DNA of 64,000 nt from Hevea brasiliensis (Eukaryota; Streptophyta; Magnoliopsida; Malpighiales; Euphorbiaceae). Under the pieces are notes generated by a model, which was not told where the DNA came from, did not search any database, and was given only the letters and a program-made list of their open reading frames with translations. Both the position numbers and the translations under genes were made by a program. Shown piece by piece: positions 45,117 to 55,947 of this stretch; within the stretch, counting starts at the first letter, position 1, and the number at the start of each line of letters is the position of its first letter. The stretch lies in assembly GCF_030052815.1 (NCBI RefSeq), contig NC_079504.1, forward strand, positions 87,960,250 through 88,024,249, read 5' to 3'.

Positions 45117-46025
45117 TTATCCCAAAAATTTGGGGTCGGCTATATGGATTCGCTTTCTCCACTCTAAACGATTTTGGGTTAAATCCTTAGAAATATGTAA
45201 TGCTTCTAGGTCATGTTGTACTACTCTCCTCCAAGTCAATTTAGGTCTACCCCTTTTTTTCTTTCTATCCTCTAACCTAATGTGCTCTACTTGTCTAATT
45301 GGAGCCTCCGTATGTCTACGCTTCACATGACCAAACCACCTTAATCTTTCTTCTCTCAACTTATCTTCAATTGGCACCACTCCTACCTTTTTTCTAATAC
45401 TCTCATTACGGACTTTATCTAGTCTAGTATGGCCACTCATCCACCTTAACATTCTTATTTCTGCAACTCTTATCTTAGACGCATATGACTCTTTCAGTGC
45501 CTAACACTCACTACCATATAACATAGCCGGTCGTATGGTTGTACGGTAAAATTTTCCTTTCAATTTATTGGGAATCTTACGATCACATAAAACTCCCGTG
45601 GCATGTCTCTACTTCAACCATCCGGCTTTAATCCTATGACTAACATCCTCCTCACATCTCCCATCTACTTGAAGGACAGAGCCTAGATATTTAAAGTGAT
45701 TACTTTGGGACAGTACAACTCCATTCAAACTAACTCCTTCCCTATCATCCGTTTGGCCTTCATTGAACTTGCAATGCATGTATTCTGTTTTCGTTCTACT
45801 TAACTTAAAACCCTTTGACTCTAGAGTACTTCTCCAAAGCTCTAGCTTTCTATTGACTCCTTCTCGTGTCTCTTCTATCAGAACAATATCATCCACAAAC
45901 ATCATGCACCAAGGAATACTCTCTTGTATATGTTTCATCAATTCATCTAAAACTAATGTAAAAAGGTAAGGGCTTATAGCTGATCCTTGGTGTAATCCAA
46001 TTGAGATAAGAAAATCTCTTGTGTT
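45117..46025 (-). pseudogene. LINE RT, second half, and C terminus
   Basis: After the solo LTR insertion the RT resumes with GNTRDFLISIGLHQGSAISP (motif B), CMMFVDDIVLIEE (motif C with catalytic DD), LSRTKTEYMHCKF and YLGSVLQVDG. The RT frame is open to 45609. A frame change and stops precede the terminal frame 45452-45117 (LRWMSGHTRLDKVRNESIRK...). Confidence 0.85.
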
Positions 46026-46030
46026 CCCTC

Positions 46031-48106
46031 TAAAGGAGCAGAAGCGTGAAAAATACAAGTTTATACCATTGAATTCAAAAATTTTCACCTAGGGTCACAT
46101 GTATCATGCAAGATTTCTTTTATCTATTTGATTTCAATGATAAACAACATATTAAAACTCTTTTAATATGTTTTTGGATCTGTATTTGCCATTTAATATT
46201 TTTAAATTAATCAGATTAATTTTAGAACCCTAGATTAAATCAAGAACAAACACACTAACCTCTTGATGCACTGCAGTGTATTTGCGCCTTTGAGATGCGT
46301 CTTTAGGACACCAGATGTTGTCTCTCTAGCTTGTCCACACCAAGAACACCTATGGCAGCTCTTGAACAGCTTCTAAAGCTTTTTCTATTAATTAGAAAAT
46401 TAAGTTTTGTCTTTTAAGAGATTAAAGATGTAAATAGAACACTAGAAACGATTTCTAGTAATTTTAATTCAAGAGATTGTTGGTTAATCTCTTTGAATTG
46501 ATGAGAGATGAAGAAGATGAAAGGGAGAGGTGCTTTGGGGCGGCCACAATGAAACAAATAGCAGCTAGGTATTTTTCTTTTCATCCTTTCCCTTATATAG
46601 CTAGGTCACCACTTAAAACCCTTGCCACATGTCACCTTCTGATTGGCTCTAGGTTTAATTGACCCAATCACATTGTGCCAAGTGATAAACCTATATTTAA
46701 TCTTAATTTTAATCATCTTACATGATTAAAAGACATTTGGCAAGCTTATGTGTAGTGCCATGTGTCACCATCTCATGGTGCCACATGTCACCCTGTGAAA
46801 TGACCAAAATGCCCCTGTGTCTTAATTTTAAGTTCTTAACCCAAAATAATTATTTCTCTTCTTCTAATCAATTTATATCAAATATAAATTAATTAATTAA
46901 TCTCTATTAATTAATTTCTCATTAATTAAATTCATATTTAAACACTTTAAATATAAATTTAACTTATACTGTACATCCAATAATCTAGATTTGGTTTCAA
47001 GTCATGCTAGGGACTTTGAAATATAATTACAAACCAAACCTATTTAATTAATCAATTAAACTCTTTAATTAATTAATTAAATTATATTTAGTTAGGTGAT
47101 TACTTGTGTATGTGTGTGACTTACTAGGCTCATCACTAATTAGCAATGAGATATGATATCAACTCTTAATATCATCAGAACTCTTTCTTACCATAAATGA
47201 TTTCTCTAAATCATTTTATGCACCTCATAGACCATGGTTAACACCTAGCATAGCATGCCATGGCCACCCAATTAGTAATAAGGTTTACCTTAAACGAATC
47301 TATAATCATATGTTACCATGCACTAGAATCTCTCTGTTACAAAATCCCAACTCAAGATGGAGTCATGGTTTATGTCAAACTCCATTTGCTATGAATATTA
47401 TGTTCTCTTTTAATTCCAGTTCTTGATTAAAAAGATTTTTCTCATCAGAAACTCTTTTCTGATTAAATCTATCTGTCCTGGCCAGGAACTTGAAACATCA
47501 AAAACAATTAAATGAATAGATTCCATCTTGATTAACACCTACCTCCATATATAACTAGTAGGAGCCAACACATGCCCATATATCCATACATAGTATAAGT
47601 ATGAAAGCAGTATCAAACTCAAACCACCTATATACAAGATAACTGCGCTATCTCAGGTCTAAAGATTATATGCACTGATATGATTTATGACAATGCATTG
47701 ACAAGAGTAAACTCCATGTGCTTGTCATAAGTGTCACTGGTTCAGCCTACTTATCATGTATAAGTGCCTATCATATTTGTTATACGGCATGAGACTCACC
47801 ATTCCATCTTATTTATATCTCATATAAATAACTTGGGAACAAACATGAATATAATTTTTCTGGATAAGTCATGCCCTTATTATGAAGTATCCTCGATTGT
47901 GAACCTATTTATGATACTTTGTACTAGAAATACTGTCACTCATATTCTTAACAACTTAAGAATAATATTTCTAACAAAATATCAATGGACCTTTTCTATT
48001 ACAAATAAATATATTATGTAAACGGAAAAGTGGAAATGCCTTTTTATTAATAAAAACATGTACAAGATACATACTAAATGATATGCTTTAGGACATACTA
48101 CTAACA
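46031..48106 (-). mobile_element. Copia-type solo LTR, 2076 bp, in LINE RT
   Basis: It is flanked by CCCTC (46026-46030 and 48107-48111) and splits the RT between motif A and motif B. The minus strand begins TGTTAGTAGTATGTCCTAAA, a start common to plant copia LTRs, and ends CTCCTTTA rather than ...CA. It has no coding region and no internal domain. The frames at 46477-46662 and 47764-48021 are LTR sequence. Confidence 0.8.
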
Positions 48107-48111
48107 CCCTC

Positions 48112-48778
48112 CCAATGTACGCACAATAGTAGTTGCTCCTTCATACATATCTTTCAACACTTGTATGTACCTAATAGATACCCTCTTTTGTTCTAACACA
48201 TTCCATAAGACATCTCTTAGAACACTATCATAAGCTTTCTCCAAATCAATAAAGACTATGTGTAGATCTTTCTTCACATCTCTATATTTCTCCATCAAGC
48301 TTCTAATGAGAAAGATCTCTTCCATAGTTGAGCGACCGGGCATGAAACCAAATTGATTGAGAGAGATAGAAGTATCATGACATAGTCGATGCTCCACAAC
48401 TCTCTCCCACAATTTCATAGTATGACTCATGAGTTTCATTCCCCTATAGTTTGAGCAACTCTGTATGTCTCCCTTATTTTTAAAAATAGGTACTAAAATA
48501 CTCCTCCTCCATTCATCAGGCATTTTTTTTGAGTTTAGAATCTTATTAAATAATTTAGTTAACCATGCCACTCCCATATCTCCCAAAAACTTTCACACTT
48601 CAATTGGTATTTCATCGGGTCCACAGGTTTTACTCACTTTCATTCTCTTAAGTGCTTCCTTTACTTCTAAAGATCTAATCCTTCTAGTATAATTCATATT
48701 CTTTTCTATTGTTCTATAGTCTATATTCACGCTATTACCATTTTGACTACTATTAAAGAGATCATTAAAATAATTTCT
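48112..48778 (-). pseudogene. LINE RT, first half
   Basis: The frame 48586-48112 holds MPDEWRRSILVPIFKNKGD, NYRGMKLMSHTMKLWERVVE, NQFGFMPGRSTMEEIFLIR and FIDLEKAYDSV (motif A, catalytic Asp), up to GATTIVRT. Between 48586 and 48778 the frame is broken. Confidence 0.85.
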
Positions 48779-49981
48779 CTATCTTTCTTTAATGTCCTCA
48801 TCTTTCACCAACACTTTTCCTTCTTTATCCTTAATGCATCTAACTTGATTAAGATCTTGACATTTCCTTTCTCTCCTCCTTGCTAATCTATAAATATCTT
48901 TCTCCCCTTCTTTAGTTCCAAGTTTCTCATATAACTTTTCAAAGGCCTGTGCTTTTGCTTGATTAACTGCCTTTTTTGCCTCTTTTTTTGCTATCTTGTA
49001 CTGTTCATATGCCTCATTATTATCACATTTAGGTAATTTCTTATACCATTCTCTTTTTCTCTTCACTGCTTTTTGTACTTCCTCATTCCACCACCATCTC
49101 TCTTTTGAGGGTGGTTCATGTCCTTTAGACTCTCCAAATACTTTTCTAGCTACTTCTCTAATCTTTGATGCCATCTGTATCCACATATCATTGGCCTCCA
49201 TACCTAGCTTCCATACTTCGAACTCAAGAAGCTCATTTTTGAACTTCACTTGCTTTACTCCTTTGAACTCCCACCACTTTGTTCGAGCTACACTATTTCT
49301 TCTGACTTTACGTGAATTGTTCCTAAACTTGATATCCAAGACCACTAACTGATGTTGACTTATTAAAGCCTTTCCTCGAATGACTTTGCAATCATTGCAT
49401 AGAGTTATATTTGTCTTCCTGGTTAAAAGGAAGTCGATTTGGCTTCTATGTTGCCCACTTTTGAAAGTCACTAAATGTGACTCTCTTTTTATAAAGTGGG
49501 TGTTTGCTAGTATTAAGTCGTATGCCATAGCAAAATCCAAGATGCTTTTTCCCTCCTCATTTCGACTGCCAAAACCAAAACCTCCATGAACATTCTCATA
49601 ACCTTGTCTATCACTTCCTACATGTCCATTCAAATCTCCACCAATGAAAATATTCTCTTCATTCGGTATGCTTTGCATTAAATCATTCATATCTTCCTAA
49701 AACTTTTGTTTACTCTCACTGTCTAGTCCTATTTGTGGGGCATAAGCACTAACTATATTTATTATTTCTCCTTCTAGTACCAGCTTTACTAGTATAATTC
49801 TATCTCCTACTCTTTTCACAGCTATTACTGCATCTTTCAATATCCTGTCTCTGATTATGCCTACTCCGTTTTTGTTTCTCTCCTTTCCGGTAAACCACAG
49901 TTTGTACCCTGAATTACCCACTTCCTTACTTTTCTCTCCTACCCATTTAGTCTCCTGAATGCAAGCAATATTCACCCTTCT
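48779..49981 (-). pseudogene. LINE endonuclease, main part
   Basis: Apurinic-type endonuclease residues in order: CIQETKW (Glu), SAYAPQIG, GGDLNGHVG (Asp/Asn), SQIDFLLTR (Asp) and SQHQLVVLDI (His). A stop lies between SESKQKF and EDMNDLM (about 49695). A basic linker to RT follows (KWWEFKG...WWWNEEVQKAVKRKREWYKK). Confidence 0.85.
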
Positions 49982-52900
49982 TGTAACATCCTGCCTATAC
50001 GTGTTCTGTATGTTCTATTGCTCCAGTAGTCAAATAACAGTCCAGGCAAGTCAGGATGTCTAGAACTACACTTCGGTGATAGTGAACAGACATATAATGA
50101 TGAAATAAATAAAAAGAAAATACAAGAAAAATCAAACAAAAATGAAAGAGAGAAAATGATGCTAAGTTAAACGAGCAAGACATGGCTGATGGGTGGCAGA
50201 CTTTGGGAAGGCCATTGCCGACCCTAGGACCGCGGGGAACCCTCTGAATCTAATTTTGAAACATAAATAAAGGTTTATTGAAATGTAATTGACACTAGAA
50301 ATATCAAAGAAAAATTAGTAAATTAGTACAAAGAAAAATGAAAAATCGAGAAACAGACAAAAATCGGTGTTACCGAAAAATCGGGAATATAACCTGAAGT
50401 GGGGTATTTTGGTCATTTAACACCTAGTGTTGCCTTTTGACCTTAATGTCCATTAAGAATAAATGATATTGCACTTAGAAAATGTCATGAAAAAAATTAA
50501 AATGGGATACAATATGTAAATAGTAAAAGAATGGTGCTAAATGAGCAAATAAGGAAACTTTAACTAATTAAATATTAAAATGAGCTTAGTGCTCCACTAA
50601 CTTGAATATTGGGACACTAAAATATGCTTTGGGACAGCAGATTGCACTAATTATCATTTTCATCTTCAACCTTTAAAGTTTTGGACGAATTGAACTTCCA
50701 TGGAAGTCCACCATGGCCAAACTCCCTCCATCACCATGCACCATTAATCAAGCCCTCCTTTCTACTTAGTTCCTTCATTAAAGCTTGCCTACTCACCTTG
50801 GGGAAGATATTGGCAACAAGAAAAACAAGATTTGGTGAAGTTTGAAGGAGGCTCACAAGTGATAAGTGTCCAAAACCTCTCCCTTGCTTTAGTAAACCTT
50901 GTGTTTAGGTTGAGGTGAGTATTTTGGTGAAGAGAAATGAAAGAAATAGTGAGAAATGGACTTGTCCATTTTTGGCAGCCATGAACCTTTGTTGAGCTTG
51001 AGTTATTTTTACTTCTAATGAATGGAAATAAAGGTTGATTAATTTAAATGAAAGTTGTAGTAAGTTTGTATCTAAGTATATGCATGTAGTGTTTGAATTA
51101 AGGGTATGAAATGGAACTTAGATGTCTTGAGCAAACTGCCATATTTGGCAGCCCTTAATAGCATGAATTTGTGTGTGAACATGTAGTTATTAATGAAATA
51201 TGCTAAGGTTAAATTGTGGGCAGCAAGTGTAAGTGATATTGAAGTATGATTATGTTAAAGTGTATGTGTAATATTGATATTGAGATGTATTAAATTTTGG
51301 TGGAAGTGAATGTTGAGTTAATGGTGAATTGTATGCATTGAGCACTTAAATATTCTGCCCAAAATTGTTGTTGGAATTGTGTACAATATATATATGGAGG
51401 TGTTATTGATTGAATATTGAAGAAATGAGGAGGAGAAGGAATATCAAATTGGAAGTGTATGTGCTTTGTGCAGGTTGTGTGTGAAGGCAGTACATAAATT
51501 AGGCCATAAGTGCCAAACTATGAACCCAATTGGTATGAGGCCAATAGGGGGTGAAACTAGACACCAAATAGGCCAACTTTCATGTAGAAATGTTGCCAAA
51601 ATTCTTCCTAAAAACTGACCTTAAAAATTACCAAATCCGGATTAGCAACCTTGCAACTCAGATTTTTGACCATATGAACAGTAGTCCTTTGGATGACCAT
51701 AACTCACTCAAAACAGGTCCAATTGACCTGAAATTTTTACCATGGTTAGTTTAGACATAGATCTACAATTCTTGTGAAGACACCAAAGCCCAAAAATGGC
51801 CAGAACCAAGTAAAATGGCTTGCACAATTTCGGGTACAAAAACTGCCGAACCAAAACTGACCTAAAATTGACCAAAATTTGCACTAAAGGTGCAATCTGT
51901 CCAGCTTTAGTAAATTGACCATATCTTGGTCTATACAACTCAGAATGACCTGAAAATTTGCCTCGCGTGCAATAAGACATAGAGCTACAATTTTGCTTCT
52001 TTGACCAGAAGCTAAAAACCAAGGGAAATAGGACTTTAAGCTAGACCAATCTAGCACACAAAAATTGAGAATTTGACATTTTGCATACAATGATGCTTGA
52101 AGCATTTTGGCAATGAATGCCAACTTGTAAAAATGGTAAATTGCACTATATTGGCAGCATATTGAGATATAAATTGTGACATATTGATGCTAGAAACAAC
52201 TTATCCATATTACCTAAAAAGGTCAACATATGCATTGACTTGTGAATTATATAATAGTTAGTAAACTCCAAAAATTGAAGAATTAAACAATTAATTAATA
52301 ATGTGCCCTAGTTTGCCTAGTTGACTAGTATGGATAGGTTGGCATGCCAATAGGATTCTGACAGCTGTTTTGTAAATGGCTTTATGCCATACTGTGTTTT
52401 TACGGCTTATTATGCAAGATCAGTGACTTTAATAGCCTATGGCTATACATATTGTGTATTTATTTTTGGCTTATCGCGATTGACTATATGGCTTTTAGCC
52501 ACGCTATTTGCACACCGGAGACACTTTGTGACCGATGGTGTGACGGCCGAGTACTAGGTACCCGGTGCGATATATCCGTTTATCCACCGTCAAGATATAG
52601 GCTACACGGGCAGTAATTCAAATACTATTAAATTCAAATACCTAAATCCAGTCTACTGACATACAGCACCACCAAAAATTTGTAAACACTTTATTTACTT
52701 TATTTTAGTGTATATTTCTTTATATTTGGCACCACTAAGCAAAATTGCTTAGCGCGTTGCTTTTGTAACGCGTAGGTATTGGAGATACAGCTGGGGAGCC
52801 CAGCAGACCTACGACCGGTGAGACATCAGATCTGCACAGGAGTCCAGAGTCATCTGCACTGCATTGCATACATGGTAGGACTTAGGATATCTTGTATTTT

Positions 52901-53377
52901 GTACTTTTGTTGTATATTTGAAATTCAGCCCTGTATTTTGTAATGTTATGAAAGCTCTAAAGTTTGTAATATTTTGTACATATTAAATGACATGGAGATT
53001 TTCTATATATATTTAAATTATTATGGACTGTATTATGGAACTGTTTAATGACTGTAAAAGTCTATTGACTTTACTGAGAAATAGAGACTGTGAAATATTT
53101 GAGATTTTGATATCATCATATTAAACTGTTTTCAACAGGTTTGGAAGGACAGTTTGTCCTAAATATAGACGGCACCTTGCCAAATTTTTATTACCAATCT
53201 TGAAACACTGATTTTATCAAAGTATGACAATAGTATCAGCATGATATGAATATTACATAAAAGACTTCTTAAAATCAAATTTAGTTCAAGAAATGAAATA
53301 ATCACAGACTAGGTGTTCCGGCACGCCGTGTAGCACGTCTTGCTCAGCTATACTGTAGACGGGTGAGGGGTGTTACA
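49982..53377 (+). mobile_element. Solo LTR D, 3396 bp, in LINE endonuclease
   Basis: It starts TGTAACATCC and ends GAGGGGTGTTACA, flanked by CTTCT (49977-49981 and 53378-53382). The endonuclease frame is cut between DTLERR and NIACIQETKW. The LTR start matches 62312 onward, and its end resembles solo LTR H. The frames inside (51708-52022, 51884-52123) are LTR sequence. Confidence 0.9.
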
Positions 53378-53861
53378 CTTCTCCTTTCCAAGGTATCCAT
53401 AAGCTCCATTAATTTTTCTGTAAGTGATCCAACATTCCAAGTGCCAACCCTGATCCTCCTCCTATCCTGCTCCTTCCTAATTAGTCTCATTCTATGATAT
53501 CTTCTGTTATGTTCTATGTCTATCTTGTGTTCTATTCCACTATCTGCTCTACTATCTATCCTGTGGACTAACTTCTTTACCCACACTTGTCCATGATGTG
53601 GGAACCCTTGCTCACTTAACACCACACCCAGGCGCCGGCATGGCGCATTGCTTTTGATGAATGCCTTACACCCTTGCATATTTCTCACTACACTCGAGCT
53701 TCGATGTAGCACGTCGTTAGTAGAGGATGCCCCAATGTTTATATCATTTGAATCCATATCATAAGGTGTGACAAAATTTTTACACTGATTGTCACCTACC
53801 GCAACCCTCCTCCTTTATCCGGGCTTTGGACCTACTAAGCGCAAACTACTCAGGCGAAGTT
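53378..53861 (-). pseudogene. LINE 5' leader and endonuclease start
   Basis: The minus-strand frame from ATG 53757 (MDSNDINIGASSTNDV) leads through RLGVVLSEQGFPHHG to RRIRVGTWNVGSLTEKLMEL, the opening of the endonuclease, and is cut by solo LTR D. Confidence 0.8.
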
Positions 53862-53871
53862 AAGGATATTA

Positions 53872-54310
53872 TGAAATCAATTTAATTATATTCAAACATA
53901 TGCCTAAAATTATGGGATTTTATAGCTGAAAGTTGGCTCTTTTGTATAGTTAGAAATCCACTGATTAGTCAACTTGTTCTTATATATAAGCTGTAACTTT
54001 CTCAAAGAAATATATGGTTGTTCATTCCATCAAACTCATTGCAAAACTTCATATAGATGTACAAGTATTCCTCTTGAATTAGATTACAAAACAAGTCTAC
54101 ATCTATTTCTCACGTTTCTTGCATAATCTTCAGCACCAATTGCCATCCCTATGGGAAGGTAAGCGAATGGAAACTGAAGAGTGATTTGCATAATTTGATG
54201 TGGTTTCTCTGTATGAATTTCATAGGAATTGGAGGAACTTCCTGCAACGTAAGATTTGCTTGTACTGCCTCTTTTATGTGATATAGAAAAACCAGGTATT
54301 TTCATCTTAA
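53872..54310 (-). other. Unassigned flank right of the LINE, with a 73-codon ORF
   Basis: The minus-strand frame 54305-54084 (MKIPGFSISHKRGSTSKSYV...) looks less repetitive than its surroundings. It resembles a protein C-terminal exon but I do not recognise it. 53872-54083 shows nothing. It could be a host gene fragment carried by a transposon, or chance. Confidence 0.25.
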
Positions 54311-55120
54311 TGGTCCTCTTTTGATGCCATTATTAACATCACATGGCTGATGAAAGGGTAGCTCATAATTGAATCCCTTAGAAAGTCCATGATCATGCCA
54401 TATTTACTGCTTATCCATGAATGCATGAGATGTATGGGAATGTATGCAATTATATGATATATGCATGTTAATTGGGTAATGTGCAAAATGAGACCTTAAT
54501 GGTAATTAGGATGATCATAAAATCTTCTAAACAAATGATTAAGTTGGATATGCTATAATTAAAGTAATTATAACATGAACCCTCCATTGGGGCAATTATT
54601 TTAAGAAATTTTAAATAGTTGCATAAGATGCAATTAATTTAAGAGATTTTCTTAAGAATAATTGTTAAGCATGAGATGTTATAAATATGTAAATGGTTTG
54701 GTGGCCACTATTGGATGCACCTGAGGACATTAAAATTATTTGCATAATTACTGGCTCAATGTGATCAACTTAACTAATGCAAGATAAGTCAATAATGGAT
54801 GTACCTGAGATTTTGAGCATTAGGGGCTAGATCTTTGATTGAACCTCACATGAGATGTGATGGACAAGGAGTTGCTCACTTATAGTTTATTGTAATTCCA
54901 ATAATGGATGTACCTAAGGATGATCAATAGAATTATAAGAATTCAATCACCCACTAGAAATCCATCCAACTAGGATTTTCATTTTCTACTTTGAAAGTGT
55001 AGGATTCGCTAAGTTAGTGGGAGGACCAATTTGAATAAAAGACCATAATCATTTTGGTTAATTACATGATACATTTACTAATTAATCTGGTTATTTTCTA
55101 CAGTTAATTTTCTGATAAAA
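54311..55120 (+). repeat. Copia 5' untranslated or LTR-proximal region
   Basis: Non-coding sequence leading into the copia gag. ATAATGGATGTACCT recurs (54792, 54900), with a related TTGGATGCACCT at about 54710. I could not place an LTR end or a primer binding site. Confidence 0.4.
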
Positions 55121-55947
55121 ATGAGCATAGAACAACCACCACCATCCAATATCCTTGCAAGCACACTTGATCGCAATAGGTTGACAGGACCTAATCTGTC
55201 TGATTGGCTAAAAAATTTGAAACTTGTCCTGAATCTTGAACATATAGGATATGTTCTAGACTCAAATGTTCCTGGTCCCTTACCTCCAGAGGCCACTCAA
55301 GAGGAACATGAAACTTTGGACCAGTGGAAGGAGCATGATATGAGAGCTACGTGTTACATGCTTGCTTCCATGAATAATAAGTTATAGAAGCAGCATGAGA
55401 ACATGCAGAGTGCGAGTGAGATCCTTCTTCATCTATAAGAGTTGTATGGTGAGCACAACAGGAATGCTAGGTATGAGATATCTAGACAGCTATTCTGCAT
55501 GAGGATGTCTGAGGGACAGAATGTTGGGGACCATGTCCACAAGATGATTCGACTGATTGAGCAGTTGGAATCCACACACGGATTTGATCCTTCAGTCCCT
55601 TCCTGAGTCTTTTGGGAATTTTGTGACAAATTTCCATATGACTAAACAGGAATGCACCTTGGCTGGTTTACTCAACATGCTAGTTATTGCCCAAAAGAAT
55701 ATGCCGGGCAATAAAGGAAAAGAGGTAGCTTTGATTGCATCTTCTTCTACTGGAAAATCCAATAAGAAGAAGGGCAATAAGAAAAAGAAACCTCAGATTC
55801 CTGGTCCTTCCAAGAAAATAGCTATACAGAAAGGGAAAACTAAAGCTGATGGAGGCAAAGGAAAGTGTTTCCACTGTCAGAAGGATGGGCACTGGAAAAG
55901 AAACTTCCCAGAGTATCTTTCATTCACAAAGTGGCAACATAATTCAT
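55121..55947 (+). pseudogene. Copia gag, decayed
   Basis: From ATG 55121: MSIEQPPPSNILASTLDRNR, LTGPNLSDWLKNLKLVL and LDQWKEHDMRATCYMLASM are typical of Ty1/copia gag. A TAG (55385) and a TAA (about 55436) interrupt the frame, in each case where Gln is expected. A shift near 55600 moves to the frame with SFGNFVTNFHMTKQECTLAG, a lysine-rich stretch and the zinc knuckle CFHCQKDGHWKRNFPEYL. There the last Cys of CX2CX4HX4C has become Phe. No protease, integrase or RT follows: the element is cut near 55925 by the C LTR. Confidence 0.85.

Larger units (their letters stand above)
45078..53861 (-). mobile_element. Full-length RTE-clade LINE, twice interrupted
   Basis: A minus-strand non-LTR element flanked by the 10-bp duplication AAGGATATTA (45068-45077 and 53862-53871). 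Without its two insertions it is about 3.3 kb, a normal RTE length. It has a 5' leader with GGATAAAGGAGGAGGGTTGC, an apurinic endonuclease, reverse transcriptase, a basic C terminus (RLRWFGHVKRR...RGRPKLTWRRV...HIADPKFLG) and a 3' tail of TTGA-rich repeats after ATATAGCCGACCCC. These are marks of plant RTE LINEs. It is interrupted at 46031-48106 and 49982-53377. Confidence 0.9.

Noticed and set aside
44908..45330. 140-codon plus-strand ORF
   Set aside because: It runs across the LINE 3' end and its target duplication. It is the reverse strand of LINE coding sequence plus flank.
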